From the NCBI RefSeq assembly GCF_017654315.1, contig NZ_CP072203.1, positions 5,394,001 to 5,458,000 on the forward strand: DNA of 64,000 nt, given 5' to 3'. Source of the stretch: Gordonia polyisoprenivorans (lineage in GTDB: Bacteria > Actinomycetota > Actinomycetes > Mycobacteriales > Mycobacteriaceae). The notes beneath the pieces were generated by a model. The model was not told the origin of the DNA. It saw only the letters and a list, made by a program, of their open reading frames with translations, and ran no database searches. Shown here one piece after another: positions 25,942-35,185 of the stretch. Every line of letters starts with the position of its first letter. Position 1 is the stretch's first letter. Both the position numbers and the translations under genes were made by a program.

Positions 25942-27167
25942 GCACCGCACCGACACTGACCGCACCGGCGTCCTCGACCACCGAGGGCGCCGGTTCGGCG
26001 TCTGTCCCGACCGCCCCGTCCCGAGAATCCGGACTGCGCATCGGACCGTTCGAATTGTCGAGCCCGGTGGTCCTCGCACCGATGGCCGGGGTCACCAACG
26101 TCGCCTTCCGCACCCTGTGCCGCGAACTCGAACTCGCCCGCACCGGGACGGTGTCGGGGCTCTACGTGTGCGAAATGGTCACCGCGCGAGCGCTTGTCGA
26201 GCGCCATCCGGTGACGATGCACATGACCACCTTCGGTCCGGACGAGAATCCGCGGTCGATGCAGCTGTACACGGTCGACCCGCGGTACACCTACGAGGCC
26301 GCGAAGATGATCGTCGAGGAGAACCTCGCCGACCACATCGACATGAACTTCGGTTGCCCGGTCCCGAAGGTGACCCGCAAGGGTGGCGGATCGGCGATCC
26401 CCTACAAGCGCACCCTGTTCCGCAGGATTGTCGCCGCCGCGGTGCGCGCCACCGAGGGCACCGACATCCCGGTCACCGTGAAATTCCGCATCGGCATCGA
26501 CGACGAGCACCACACCCACCTCGACGCCGGGCGCATCGCTGCCGAGGAGGGCGCGAAAGCGGTTGCGCTGCATGCACGTACGGCATCCCAACGATACTCC
26601 GGGCAGGCCGACTGGGACGAGATCGCCAGGCTCAAGGAGCATGTCACCGACGTCCCGGTGCTCGGCAACGGCGACATCTTCGAGCCCGCCGACGCGGTGG
26701 CGATGATGAAGCGCACCGGGTGTGACGGCGTCGTCATCGGCCGCGGCTGCCTGGGCCGGCCGTGGCTGTTCGCCGAACTCGCCGCCGAGCTGAACGGCCT
26801 GCCCGCGCCGGCCCAGCCGACCCTCGGCGAGGTCGCGGCCATCATCGTGCGCCACGGCGAGCTGCTCGCCGACCACCACGGCGAGGACAAGGGCATGCGC
26901 GAGATCCGCAAGCACGTCGCCTGGTACCTCCGCGGCTTTCCTGCCGGATCGGATCTGCGCCAACGACTTTCACTGGTCACCACGCTTCCGGAGCTGCGTG
27001 ATCTGGTGGCGACGCTGCCCGCCGACGCCCCATTCCCCGACGACGGACACGGTCCTCGCGGGCGTCAGGGATCGCCCGCCAAGGTGGCGCTGCCGGACGG
27101 CTGGCTCGATGATCCGGACGAGGACGTGGTGCCGGCCGGCGCCGAGGTGATGCACTCCGGCGGGTGA
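25938..27167 (+). CDS. dusB: tRNA-dihydrouridine synthase, DusB-like
   Basis: An FMN enzyme reducing uridine to dihydrouridine in the tRNA D-loop. The core begins RIGPFELSSPVVLAPMAGVTN; NFGCPVPKVTRKGGG carries the catalytic cysteine, and the phosphate-binding GNGDIFEP and VVIGRGCLGRPWLF follow. The start is uncertain. No ATG, GTG or TTG precedes TTG 26055, yet that start would remove RIGPFE, the first strand of the fold. A CTG at 25938 overlapping the desA1 stop restores it, with 39 extra residues (STAPTLTAPASS...), and is used here. Co-transcription with desA1 is likely. Confidence 0.88.
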   Translation: MSTAPTLTAPASSTTEGAGSASVPTAPSRESGLRIGPFELSSPVVLAPMAGVTNVAFRTLCRELELARTGTVSGLYVCEMVTARALVERHPVTMHMTTFGPDENPRSMQLYTVDPRYTYEAAKMIVEENLADHIDMNFGCPVPKVTRKGGGSAIPYKRTLFRRIVAAAVRATEGTDIPVTVKFRIGIDDEHHTHLDAGRIAAEEGAKAVALHARTASQRYSGQADWDEIARLKEHVTDVPVLGNGDIFEPADAVAMMKRTGCDGVVIGRGCLGRPWLFAELAAELNGLPAPAQPTLGEVAAIIVRHGELLADHHGEDKGMREIRKHVAWYLRGFPAGSDLRQRLSLVTTLPELRDLVATLPADAPFPDDGHGPRGRQGSPAKVALPDGWLDDPDEDVVPAGAEVMHSGG

Positions 27168-27352
27168 GCCGAGCCCAGGCGACTCGTGCCCTCGCCGCCG
27201 GGATCGGCGACCGGCGGAAGTGCTTCCCGGCAGAGACTAAGTAAGATGTCGCAAGGTCCTGCTGCGGCAGGTTCGAGATCGGAGCGTGCCGCACGCGTTG
27301 AACCCCGACGGCGCGGTCCACGAAAGCTTGCCGGGGGAAGAGGAACTGTCAG

Positions 27353-29578
27353 TTGAGTCGTTCGACGCCGAACAAGGGCGCCCAGCCGGGTGACGGTGAC
27401 GACCCCGACGCTCGCCGTACCGGCGATGACCGTGGGTCGGGCTTCGCCGCGTCGGGTGAGAGCCCGCCCGCCGATCGGCTCCGCGAGCCCCGCTCCGCGG
27501 ATCGGTTCGTCCGGGGGCGCAGTCGGCTGACCGTGCGGCAGCTGATGGAGCAGATGAATGCCGACGACGCGTCGGCCGGAGCATCCGACGACACCCCGAC
27601 GCAGGCCATCCCGCCGACCCGCCCGAGACTTCGACGCCCGCGGTCGAGCCCGCCACCTGCGCCTGCTCCCCCGCGTGCGGATCCGCCGACCGAGTCGATT
27701 CCCCCGGTGTCGGTTCCCCCGGTCACGCGCTACGCCCCGGCCGACGTCACCCAGAAACTCCCCCCGGTCACCGACGCACCGACCGGCGTGGACCTCTCCG
27801 ACCAGGCCACCGCGCGCCGTGCCAGCGAGGAGTCGCGCGCACAGGGCTCCCACGCCGCGCCGGTCGCACCCGAGGAGTTCGAACCCGTCACACCGGTCGC
27901 GCCGACGGGTGAGAGCGAGGACGCACCGGCCCCCGACACCACCACCGGCACCGACGCTCCTGCCGCCGCCACCGAACCGGCCGGCCCCCCGCTGCAGCGC
28001 ACCCCGGATCTGACCGAGATGGCGCGGTCGCGTCCCCGCCGTGTGCGGGCCCGCACACGCAAGCAGGTGATGCGACGCAACGCCACGGTGACCGGTCGCA
28101 TCCTGGTCGCGGTGGCTTGCGTGATGGCGCTGGTCGGCACCGGCTTCGTCTGGGGTTATCTGAACTCCAAGAACGGCGCCTGGCGCAACATCATGGCCGT
28201 CAACCCCGACGACACCAACATCCGCAACAAGAACGCCCAGTACGGCGACGAGAACTACCTCATCGTCGGCACCGACACCCGGAGCGGGCAGAACGGCGAT
28301 GTCGGCGCGGGCACCACCGCCGACGTGGAGGGCGCCCGCTCCGACACCGTCATCCTCGTCAACATCCCCGCCGACCGCAGCCGGGTCGTGGCCGTGTCGT
28401 TCCCGCGTGATCTGCAGGTCGACCGGCCCGAATGCGAGCAGTGGGACAACGACAAGGGCTCCTACGGCGCGCCGCTGGGCGCCGAGACGCAGGTGAAACT
28501 CAACAGCGTCTATGCCGACGGTGGTCCGCAGTGCCTGGTGCGGGTCATCACCGAGATAAGCGGTCTGAACATCAACCACTTCATCGCGATGGACTTCGAG
28601 GGCTTCGAGAAGGTCGTCAACGCGGTCGGCGGTGTGGAGGTCTGTTCGACCCAACCGATCTACGACTACGAGCTCGGTCAGATCCTGCGCAAACCGGGCA
28701 AACAGAAGCTGACCGGCCGTCGTGCCCTGAACTACGTCCGCGCCCGCATGGTCTCCACCGAGGGCAACGGCGACTACGGCCGCATCAAACGCCAGCAGCT
28801 GTTCATGTCGTCGCTGCTGCGGTCGAGTCTGTCGAGCAACGTCCTCACCAACCCGGCGAAGCTGAATTCGATCGTCAACACCTTCATCAACTACAGCTTC
28901 GTCGACAACGTCAACACCGACTCCTTGTTGAAGCTCGCCGAATCGATGCAGGGCATCGAGGCCGGCCGGGTCACCTTCATCACCCTGCCCACCAGCGGCA
29001 CCGCCACCGACGGCAGCAACAACGAGTTGCCCAACACCGACGCGATCAACGCGATCTTCAACGCCATCATCGACGATCAGCCGCTGCCCGGCGAGCAGGC
29101 CGAGAAGACCAGCTCCAGTTCGAGTGCCCGCCCGTCGACGACAACGCAGGCCGCCCCCACCAAGGTCGCGGCGACCGCCCAGAACCCCGGCAACGTCTCG
29201 CTGCGCGTCCTCAACGGCAGCGGGCGCAGCGGTGTCGCCAGCGAGGTCTCCGACCAGATGTCGGCGCAGGGATTCGACGTCCAGGGCGTCGCCGACGCGT
29301 CGGAGAACCGCACCGACACCGTCATCCGGTACGGAACCGGTTCGGAGGACTCGGCGGCCACGGTGGCCGAGATGTTCCCGGGCGCCTCGATCCAGCTCGA
29401 CCGCACGGTGCGCGACGGCGTGGAGGTCATCCTGGGATCGGCCTTCGACGGGTCGGTCGGGACGGCCCCCTCGGTCGGCACGACGCTCTCGGCGTCGTCG
29501 TTGCCGCCGGCCGCCAGCACCTCGAATCTGCCCAATGACCTGGCCATCACCAATGCCGGTGACACCACCTGTTCGTGA
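27353..29578 (+). CDS. LytR-CpsA-Psr (LCP) family cell-wall glycopolymer ligase
   Basis: A 741-residue envelope protein. LCP enzymes attach lipid-linked polymers (arabinogalactan in this order) to peptidoglycan. Residues 1-245 are a Pro/Ala/Thr-rich cytoplasmic region, unusually long. One membrane helix (ILVAVACVMALVGTGFVWGY) is at about 249-268, the LCP domain at about 297-495 with DTRSGQNGD, RDLQV and RARMVSTEGNGDYGRIKRQ, and a LytR_C domain at about 611-700 (SLRVLNGSGRSGVASEV). The start is a TTG. A TAAGAT -10-like element lies at 27242. It corresponds to Rv0822c by position. Confidence 0.88.
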   Translation: MSRSTPNKGAQPGDGDDPDARRTGDDRGSGFAASGESPPADRLREPRSADRFVRGRSRLTVRQLMEQMNADDASAGASDDTPTQAIPPTRPRLRRPRSSPPPAPAPPRADPPTESIPPVSVPPVTRYAPADVTQKLPPVTDAPTGVDLSDQATARRASEESRAQGSHAAPVAPEEFEPVTPVAPTGESEDAPAPDTTTGTDAPAAATEPAGPPLQRTPDLTEMARSRPRRVRARTRKQVMRRNATVTGRILVAVACVMALVGTGFVWGYLNSKNGAWRNIMAVNPDDTNIRNKNAQYGDENYLIVGTDTRSGQNGDVGAGTTADVEGARSDTVILVNIPADRSRVVAVSFPRDLQVDRPECEQWDNDKGSYGAPLGAETQVKLNSVYADGGPQCLVRVITEISGLNINHFIAMDFEGFEKVVNAVGGVEVCSTQPIYDYELGQILRKPGKQKLTGRRALNYVRARMVSTEGNGDYGRIKRQQLFMSSLLRSSLSSNVLTNPAKLNSIVNTFINYSFVDNVNTDSLLKLAESMQGIEAGRVTFITLPTSGTATDGSNNELPNTDAINAIFNAIIDDQPLPGEQAEKTSSSSSARPSTTTQAAPTKVAATAQNPGNVSLRVLNGSGRSGVASEVSDQMSAQGFDVQGVADASENRTDTVIRYGTGSEDSAATVAEMFPGASIQLDRTVRDGVEVILGSAFDGSVGTAPSVGTTLSASSLPPAASTSNLPNDLAITNAGDTTCS

Positions 29579-29632
29579 TCTGCATCACTCCGCGTGGTGG
29601 TATGCCGACCCCGCGTCGAACCGCCGATCACC

Positions 29633-29689
29633 GTTCACGGTGTGTTCACCCGACAGGGGACGGTGACCGCTCGACACAGGCAGTAGCCT
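29633..29689 (+). promoter_or_regulatory. Pho/RegX3-type box and leaderless promoter of phoU
   Basis: Two adjacent 11-bp direct repeats, GTTCACGGTGT (29633-29643) and GTTCACCCGAC (29644-29654), match the spacing and GTTCAC core of actinobacterial PhoP/RegX3 boxes. A -10-like TAGCCT follows at 29684-29689, six bases before the phoU ATG, which suggests a leaderless mRNA. The same repeat type with similar distance to the -10 lies before pstS. Phosphate control is inference from these matches. Confidence 0.65.
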
Positions 29690-29695
29690 TGATAC

Positions 29696-30352
29696 ATGCG
29701 GACCGCCTACCAGGAACAACTCCACTCACTCAACAACATCCTGGGTGAGATGTGCGACCTCGCGGGCTCGGCGATGGAGCGCGCGACCCGCTCGCTGCTC
29801 CAAGCCGATCTCGCGATCGCCGAAGAGGTCATCAGTGAGAACGACCGGATGAACGAACTCGCCACCCGCGCCGAGGAGCAGGCCTTCGGGCTGCTGGCCC
29901 TGCAGGCCCCGGTGGCCGGTGATCTGCGCGGCATCGTCAGCGCGCTGCAGATCGTCGCCGACGCCGACCGCATGGGCGCGCTCGCGCTGCATGTCGCCAA
30001 GGTCGCACGTCGTCGGCACCCCGCCAAGGCGCTGCCCGAGGAGGTCGCCGGGTACTTCGCGGAGATGGGGCGGTTGGCCGTGCATCTCGCGCGCAACGCC
30101 CGCGAAGCCCTCGATTCGCAGGATCCGCAGGCCGCCGTCCGTCTCGAAGAGGATGACGACGCCATGGACGACCTGCACCGTCACCTGTTCACCGTGCTGA
30201 TGGACCGGGAATGGGAACACGGGGTGGCCTCCGCGGTCGACATCACCCTGCTCGGCCGCTACTACGAGCGGTTCGCCGACCACGCCGTCATGATCGGACG
30301 CCGAGTGGTGTTCCAAGCGACCGGTAAGACCCTCGCCGACCTCGACGCCTAG
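29696..30352 (+). CDS. phoU: phosphate uptake regulator PhoU
   Basis: A 218-residue PhoU protein, the usual cytosolic link between the Pst importer and the phosphate two-component system. It has two repeated three-helix bundles: [17 protein letters not shown] and later [17 protein letters not shown] carry the repeat. The metal-binding ExxxD-type helix ends are in [12 protein letters not shown] and [11 protein letters not shown]. It is transcribed convergently to pstB, with a strong terminator and a 50-codon gene in between. It is syntenic with phoY2 of M. tuberculosis. Confidence 0.93.
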   Translation: MRTAYQEQLHSLNNILGEMCDLAGSAMERATRSLLQADLAIAEEVISENDRMNELATRAEEQAFGLLALQAPVAGDLRGIVSALQIVADADRMGALALHVAKVARRRHPAKALPEEVAGYFAEMGRLAVHLARNAREALDSQDPQAAVRLEEDDDAMDDLHRHLFTVLMDREWEHGVASAVDITLLGRYYERFADHAVMIGRRVVFQATGKTLADLDA

Positions 30353-30380
30353 GGCGTCTCACCCCGGTCACTTCCGCTTT

Positions 30381-30415
30381 CGTGGTGCAGCACGCTCGGT
30401 GTGTGCTGCACCACG
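30381..30415 (+). terminator. strong hairpin terminator after phoU
   Basis: Perfect 13-bp arms (CGTGGTGCAGCAC and its complement) close a 9-nt loop GCTCGGTGT, 28 bp after the phoU stop. It is followed by TTGCGTATGTG, only mildly U-rich, as is common for high-GC actinobacterial terminators. Confidence 0.8.
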
Positions 30416-30497
30416 TTGCGTATGTGCGTGTGATACCCCATCCGAGGTCACCGATCGGTGTGCATCAGGCCCCGGCGACCGGCTAGCGTAGCTCGTC

Positions 30498-30650
30498 ATG
30501 AGCCTGCACTCGCCCACCGACCCGGATGTCGACGCCGCTGGGGACCAAGGCAATGCCGGTGCCGGCGTGTGTGCCCGGCAGCTGCTCACCTATGCCGGGG
30601 TGATCGCGTCCCTGCTGGCACTACTGGTGATTCTCTACCTCAACATGTGA
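30498..30650 (+). CDS. 50-residue single-pass membrane protein between phoU and pstB
   Basis: A short gene coding 50 residues. It has a polar acidic N-terminus (MSLHSPTDPDVDAAGDQ) and a C-terminal hydrophobic helix (YAGVIASLLALLVILYLNM) ending at the stop. No Shine-Dalgarno is seen, but a TAGCGT -10-like hexamer ends six bases before the ATG, suggesting a leaderless transcript. It is bounded upstream by the phoU terminator and downstream by a second hairpin, so it is its own unit. I do not recognise it. A tail-anchored peptide beside the Pst system could modulate the importer, which is speculation. Confidence 0.6.
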   Translation: MSLHSPTDPDVDAAGDQGNAGAGVCARQLLTYAGVIASLLALLVILYLNM

Positions 30651-30669
30651 CTAGCCCTCCACATACGAC

Positions 30670-30721
30670 AAGTCCCCGGCCGCCGATGGCTTCGTGCCAC
30701 TGCCAGGCGATCCGGGGACTT
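30670..30721. terminator. long-loop inverted repeat between convergent genes
   Basis: Perfect 10-bp arms AAGTCCCCGG and CCGGGGACTT enclose 32 nt between the small membrane gene and pstB. The loop has further pairing potential (GGC...GCC). Its place between two convergent stops fits a bidirectional terminator. Confidence 0.6.
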
Positions 30722-30744
30722 CGGTCGTTGCGCGCTTCCCTGCC

Positions 30745-31521
30745 TCAGCCGAAGCGTCCCGAGATGTAGTCCTCGGTCTCACGCTTGGTCGGGTTGGAGA
30801 AGATCGTCTCGGTGTCGTTGATCTCGACGAGCTGGCCGGGCTGCCCGACCCCTTCGAGGTTGAAGAACGCCGTCTGATCACTCACCCGCGCGGCCTGCTG
30901 CATGTTGTGGGTGACGATGACGATCGTGTAGTCCTTCTTGAGCTCGCCCATCAGGTCCTCGATGGCCAGGGTCGAGATGGGGTCGAGCGCCGAGCACGGC
31001 TCGTCCATCAGCAACACGTCCGGGGAGACCGCGATCGCGCGGGCGATGCACAGACGCTGCTGCTGACCACCGGAGAGCCCGCCACCGGGCTTGTCGAGCC
31101 GGTCCTTGACCTCTTCCCACAGGTTCGCGCCGCGCAGGCTGCGCTCGCACACCTCGTTGAGCTGCGATTTGCCCCGCACGCCCTGCAGTTTGAGACCGGC
31201 GACCACGTTGTCGCGGATCGACATCGTCGGGAACGGGTTGGGGCGCTGGAACACCATGCCGATGGTCGTACGGACGCTGGTGGGGTTCACGCCCTTGCCG
31301 TAGATGTCCTCACCGTCGAGCAGCACGCTGCCCACCGCGTAGGCGCCCGGGATCTCCTCGTGCATCCGGTTGAGCGTGCGCAGCACGGTCGACTTGCCAC
31401 AGCCCGACGGGCCGATGAACGCGGTGATGCTGCGCGGCGGGACCGAGAGCGTCACGTCCTTCACGGCGTGGAACTTGCCGTAGTAGATGTTCAGGTCTTT
31501 GATGTCGAGGCGCTTGGCCAT
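30745..31521 (-). CDS. pstB: phosphate ABC transporter ATP-binding protein
   Basis: A 258-residue ATPase driving the PstCA permease. Walker A is GPSGCGKST, the ABC signature [15 protein letters not shown], Walker B VLLMDEP with CSALDP, and the switch histidine VTHNMQQA; the family signature for phosphate importers is intact. It is the last gene of pstSCAB on the minus strand, 69 bp after pstA. By position it matches phoT (Rv0820) near mshD in M. tuberculosis, but here it is joined to pstA, pstC and pstS. Confidence 0.96.
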   Translation of the reverse strand: MAKRLDIKDLNIYYGKFHAVKDVTLSVPPRSITAFIGPSGCGKSTVLRTLNRMHEEIPGAYAVGSVLLDGEDIYGKGVNPTSVRTTIGMVFQRPNPFPTMSIRDNVVAGLKLQGVRGKSQLNEVCERSLRGANLWEEVKDRLDKPGGGLSGGQQQRLCIARAIAVSPDVLLMDEPCSALDPISTLAIEDLMGELKKDYTIVIVTHNMQQAARVSDQTAFFNLEGVGQPGQLVEINDTETIFSNPTKRETEDYISGRFG

Positions 31522-31590
31522 GGAACTACTTTCTTTACGGCGATGGATGAGCTTGGCGCACAGCCCCTTTCGACTGCGCTCGGCTCGGAC

Positions 31591-32520
31591 TTACTTGGTC
31601 TTGGGGGCCAGCAGCTTCGAGAGCACGGCGGCGAACAGGTTGAGGACGGCGACGATGATGATCAGGGTGAGCGCGGCGCCCCAGTAGTAGAACGACGACG
31701 CGGGCTGACTCGCCGCCCACATGTCCTTGATGAACAGGGGCAACGAGTTCATGCCGCCCTCGAACGGGTTCGTCTTGACCATCGTGCTCGCCGGTCCGGC
31801 GAGGATCAGCACCGGCGCGGTCTCGCCCATGATGCGGGCGATGGCCAGGAAGATGCCCGACAGCATGCCCGACAGTGCGGTCGGGATGACGATGCGCATG
31901 ATGGTCTTCCACTTGGGGATGCCCAGCGCATAGGAGGCTTCGCGGAGCTCGTCGGGAACGAGTTTGAGCATCTCTTCGGTGGAGCGCACGACGATCGGGA
32001 TCATCAGCAGGATCAGTGCGAGGCTCACCATGAAGCCGCTCTGCCCCATCGACAACCCGATGACGAAGACGGTGAAGATGAACAGTGTCGCGACGATCGA
32101 CGGCACTCCGGCGAGGATGTCGACCATGAAGCTGACCGGCTTCACCAGCCGCGACGTCGGGTATTCGACGAGCATGACCGCGGTCAGCACGGCGATCGGC
32201 ACCGAGATGATCGCGGCGACGAGCGCCTGGATGATCGAACCGATGATGGCCGGCGCGACGCCCGCCCCGAACTGGGTGGTGGTGTCGATGCCGTAGGCGT
32301 CGCCGAACCACCAGTTCGGGTCGGTGATGGCACCGACGCCCTTGGAGATGACCGTCCACAGCAGCCACACCAGCGGGATGACGCCGATGATGAAGCAGCC
32401 GATGAAGATGCCTTTCGCGGAGTTGTTGCGTAGTTTCCGGCTCAGCGAGACCTCGCGGAAGGCCGTGCCGGAGGCCTTGACCGGGCCGCCCCCGGGGGTC
32501 TTGTCCATCGTGACGGTCAT
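31591..32520 (-). CDS. pstA: phosphate ABC transporter permease PstA
   Basis: A 309-residue inner-membrane permease with about six helices, beginning near [19 protein letters not shown]. The cytoplasmic coupling loop [23 protein letters not shown] is the EAA-type motif that contacts PstB. Charged arginine/glutamate residues in the helices, such as the [12 protein letters not shown] motif, are typical of phosphate permeases. The start overlaps the pstC stop by four bases (ATGA), indicating coupled translation. Confidence 0.95.
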   Translation of the reverse strand: MTVTMDKTPGGGPVKASGTAFREVSLSRKLRNNSAKGIFIGCFIIGVIPLVWLLWTVISKGVGAITDPNWWFGDAYGIDTTTQFGAGVAPAIIGSIIQALVAAIISVPIAVLTAVMLVEYPTSRLVKPVSFMVDILAGVPSIVATLFIFTVFVIGLSMGQSGFMVSLALILLMIPIVVRSTEEMLKLVPDELREASYALGIPKWKTIMRIVIPTALSGMLSGIFLAIARIMGETAPVLILAGPASTMVKTNPFEGGMNSLPLFIKDMWAASQPASSFYYWGAALTLIIIVAVLNLFAAVLSKLLAPKTK

Positions 32521-33605
32521 CCGTTCACCTTTCCACCGGCGACCGAACGGGCGATCGCATTGACCACGAATGTGAGGATGAACAGCACCAGACCTGCTGC
32601 GATGTACGCACTCTGGGTGTCGCGGCTGCCGACGAACTCGCCGACGTCGCGGGCGATCTTGGAGGCGAAGGTGTCACCGCCCTCGAACAGCGACCACTTG
32701 AGACGGCCGACGGCCGAACTCAGGATGATCATCACCGCGATGGTCTCGCCGAGTGCGCGACCGAGGGCGAGCATGGATGCGGCGATCATGCCGGAGCGTC
32801 CGTAGGGGAAGGAGGTCATCCGGATGACCTCCCATTTGGTGGCGCCGAGCGCGAGCGCGGCCTCCTTCTGGCCGCTCGGCGTCTGGCGCAACACCTCGCG
32901 GGTGATGGAGGTGATGATCGGCAGCATCATGATCGCGAGCACGATCCCCGCGGTGAAGACGGTGCCGCCGCCGGCGACCGACGTGCTGCCCGAGGAGAAC
33001 AGGAAGAACCAGCCCAACGAGCTGTTCAACCATTCCGCGAACGGCGCGATGAACGGCGCGAGGATGTAGATACCCCAGAGGCCGAAGATGATCGAGGGCA
33101 CCGCGGCGAGCAGGTCGATGACCGCACCGAGCGGCCGGGAGATCTGCCGCGGTGCGTATTCGACGAGGAAGACCGCGATGCCGATGGCGATCGGCGTCGC
33201 CAGCGCCAGGGCGAAGACCGACGACAAAGCGGTGGCCCGGAACAACTCCCACACACCGAAGCGCACGGAGTTGCCGTCGAAGTTCGACTGGCTGACCTGC
33301 CACTCCGAGGAAAACAGGAAGTTCGCGTTGTTCGCCGCGATCGCCGGTATGGCATCGACGATCAGTGAGATACCGATACCGGCGATCAGGGCGATGACGA
33401 AGAACCCGGTACCCCGGGCGAGATAGGAGAAGACGCGGTCGCCGGTGGCACCTCGGTGGCTACGCAGGCCCGGGTGGAGTTGCTCGTCGAGTTCTCGCTC
33501 TTCTTCGGGCGGTAACTGGTTGGGCGTTTCGGGCGGCTGCGCTCCGGGGTCGTACGGATTGTCCGTATGACCCCGGCCCGTACCGGTGGTGTCATCCACT
33601 GACAT
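32517..33605 (-). CDS. pstC: phosphate ABC transporter permease PstC
   Basis: A 362-residue permease partner of PstA. An acidic, proline-rich N-terminal tail of about 55 residues precedes the first helix ([16 protein letters not shown]), longer than in E. coli PstC. The coupling motif [22 protein letters not shown] and the helix [16 protein letters not shown] are clear. It starts 57 bp downstream of the pstS stop and overlaps pstA by four bases. Confidence 0.95.
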   Translation of the reverse strand: MSVDDTTGTGRGHTDNPYDPGAQPPETPNQLPPEEERELDEQLHPGLRSHRGATGDRVFSYLARGTGFFVIALIAGIGISLIVDAIPAIAANNANFLFSSEWQVSQSNFDGNSVRFGVWELFRATALSSVFALALATPIAIGIAVFLVEYAPRQISRPLGAVIDLLAAVPSIIFGLWGIYILAPFIAPFAEWLNSSLGWFFLFSSGSTSVAGGGTVFTAGIVLAIMMLPIITSITREVLRQTPSGQKEAALALGATKWEVIRMTSFPYGRSGMIAASMLALGRALGETIAVMIILSSAVGRLKWSLFEGGDTFASKIARDVGEFVGSRDTQSAYIAAGLVLFILTFVVNAIARSVAGGKVNG

Positions 33606-33662
33606 AACTCTTATCGCCTAGGGTTCGGGTACTTCGAGGTGTTTCGTTGACGTTCGCGCCGC

Positions 33663-34787
33663 TTACTGAATGGCGTTGATCGAGGCTTGCAGCTTCTGCT
33701 GGAAGTCACTCGGGAGCGGGATGTACCCCGCGTTGATCAGTTCCTGCCCTTGATTCTGCGGCGCCGAGGCGACCGAGAGGAAGGACTTGACGCCTTGCCC
33801 GACCGAGGTGTCGGAGTACTTCGAGCAGACAATCGAATATGTTGCCAGAACGATCGGGTAGGCACCGGCCGAGGTGGGCTTGTAGAACGACGAGGTGTCG
33901 ATCACCATGTTGTGGTTGTCCGGGCCGTTCTTGAGGGTGGCCGACTCGATGGTCTTGCCGCCGGACTCCGCCGTCAACGCCACACCGCTGCGATCCTGAT
34001 CGGTGATGATCTTGGCCATCGACAGGTTGTTGGACTGCGCGTAGGCCCACTCGACGTAGGCAATCGAACCCGGGGTCGGCTTCACGGCCGAACCCACACC
34101 GGGGTTGCCCTGCTTGCCCTCGCCGACACCGCCGTTGAAGGTCTTGCCGTCACCCTTGGTCCAGCCACCGGCCGCGGTCAGGTACTTCTGGAAGTTGTCG
34201 GTGGTACCCGACTGATCGGCGCGGTAGATGACGCTGATCGGGGTGGCCGGCAGGGTCTTGCCCGGGTTGTCGGCGGTGATCACCGGATCGTTCCAGGTCT
34301 TGACCTCGCCGCTGAAGATCTTGGCCAGCGTCGGGCCGGACAGTGCGAGGTCGCTGACCCCGTCGACGTTGTAGGCGACCGCGATCGGACCGAAGACCAG
34401 CGGCAGCTGCCAGGCCTCGGAACCGGTGCAACGCGCGGCGGCCTTACCGATCTCGTCGCCCTTGAGCGGGGAGTCGGAGCCGCCGAAGTCGGTGAGGCCC
34501 TGGGTGAAGTCGGAGACACCCTGGCCGGAGCCGCCGCCACCGTAGGCGAGCTCGTAGCCCGGGCAGGTCTTGGCGAACGACGTGGAGAAGATCTTCATCG
34601 CGTTGGCCTGGGCGGTCGAGCCGCTGGCCTTGAGCGACTGCTTGCCCTCGCATTTGACGTTGGCGACGGCCGACGCGGGTGCCGCGCTGGTGGTCCCCTT
34701 GTCCGCGTTACTGCTACACGCGCCGAGAATGAGGGCCGAGCTGGCCGCCATGGCGGCGACAACAGCACCTGTACGACTCAATTTCAC
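33663..34787 (-). CDS. pstS: phosphate-binding lipoprotein PstS
   Basis: A 374-residue periplasmic-type phosphate receptor anchored as a lipoprotein: the signal peptide ends in the lipobox ILGAC with Cys about residue 24. Phosphate-contact segments are KASGSTAQANAM, GGGSGQGVSDFTQGLTDFGGSDSPL and YRADQSGTTDNFQKYL. The start is GTG (MKLSRTGAVVAAMAASS) with GGAGG nine bases upstream; longer in-frame starts would add sequence with no signal. It is the first gene of pstSCAB. Confidence 0.95.
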   Translation of the reverse strand: MKLSRTGAVVAAMAASSALILGACSSNADKGTTSAAPASAVANVKCEGKQSLKASGSTAQANAMKIFSTSFAKTCPGYELAYGGGGSGQGVSDFTQGLTDFGGSDSPLKGDEIGKAAARCTGSEAWQLPLVFGPIAVAYNVDGVSDLALSGPTLAKIFSGEVKTWNDPVITADNPGKTLPATPISVIYRADQSGTTDNFQKYLTAAGGWTKGDGKTFNGGVGEGKQGNPGVGSAVKPTPGSIAYVEWAYAQSNNLSMAKIITDQDRSGVALTAESGGKTIESATLKNGPDNHNMVIDTSSFYKPTSAGAYPIVLATYSIVCSKYSDTSVGQGVKSFLSVASAPQNQGQELINAGYIPLPSDFQQKLQASINAIQ

Positions 34788-34849
34788 TTCTGGTTCCTCC
34801 AGCATCAAAACACGGCAGTCGGGCCATGCGACCCTGCCCGGTCGAGCTG

Positions 34850-34904
34850 ACCTTATGGGGCAGTGATGGACGGTCCCCCGACGAAAGGTGAACAGAAGAT
34901 GAAT
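34850..34904 (-). promoter_or_regulatory. Pho/RegX3-type box and -10 element of pstSCAB
   Basis: On the minus strand two adjacent 11-bp units, ATTCATCTTCT (34904-34894) then GTTCACCTTTC (34893-34883), share TTCA at exact 11-bp phase. A -10-like TAAGGT lies at 34855-34850, 27 bp on. The phoU promoter has the same arrangement. The rest of the 398-bp gap 34788-35185 holds no gene that I can support; its right end carries an iron-box-like element for the next gene. Confidence 0.65.
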
Positions 34905-35151
34905 TGGACGACTCGGACATGCCGATTCCCGTCGCCGGCTCCCCCGATCGGCGGCGTGGATCGGACAAACACCCCTCGGAGCTGGTCCGATACGTCCCAT
35001 TCGGGTGCGCCACGAGCCCCGGCGCATCGACGAAACGTGCCAGTCGTCAACTGCGGCCCGTGGCCTGCTGCCGCCACTCGGGTGAGCGTGCGGTGAATGC
35101 CGGGTGGCCACCCGGTGCGCACCGGCGCAAAGCCATCCCGACGCCATCAAT

Positions 35152-35170
35152 TTAGGTAAGGCTTGGTAAA
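35152..35170 (+). promoter_or_regulatory. candidate iron box (IdeR/DtxR-type)
   Basis: TTAGGTAAGGCTTGGTAAA matches 15 of 19 positions of the IdeR consensus TWAGGTWAGSCTWACCTWA. The left half and centre are perfect and the four mismatches are in the right half. It ends 15 bp before the ATG of the acyltransferase-like gene, a position where a repressor would block transcription. Binding is inferred only. Confidence 0.5.
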
Positions 35171-35185
35171 GTCGACTCGATTCTC

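Noticed and set aside
30694-32433. 579-codon plus-strand frame antisense to pstB and pstA
   Set aside because: No recognisable domain; the minus strand codes perfect ABC motifs.
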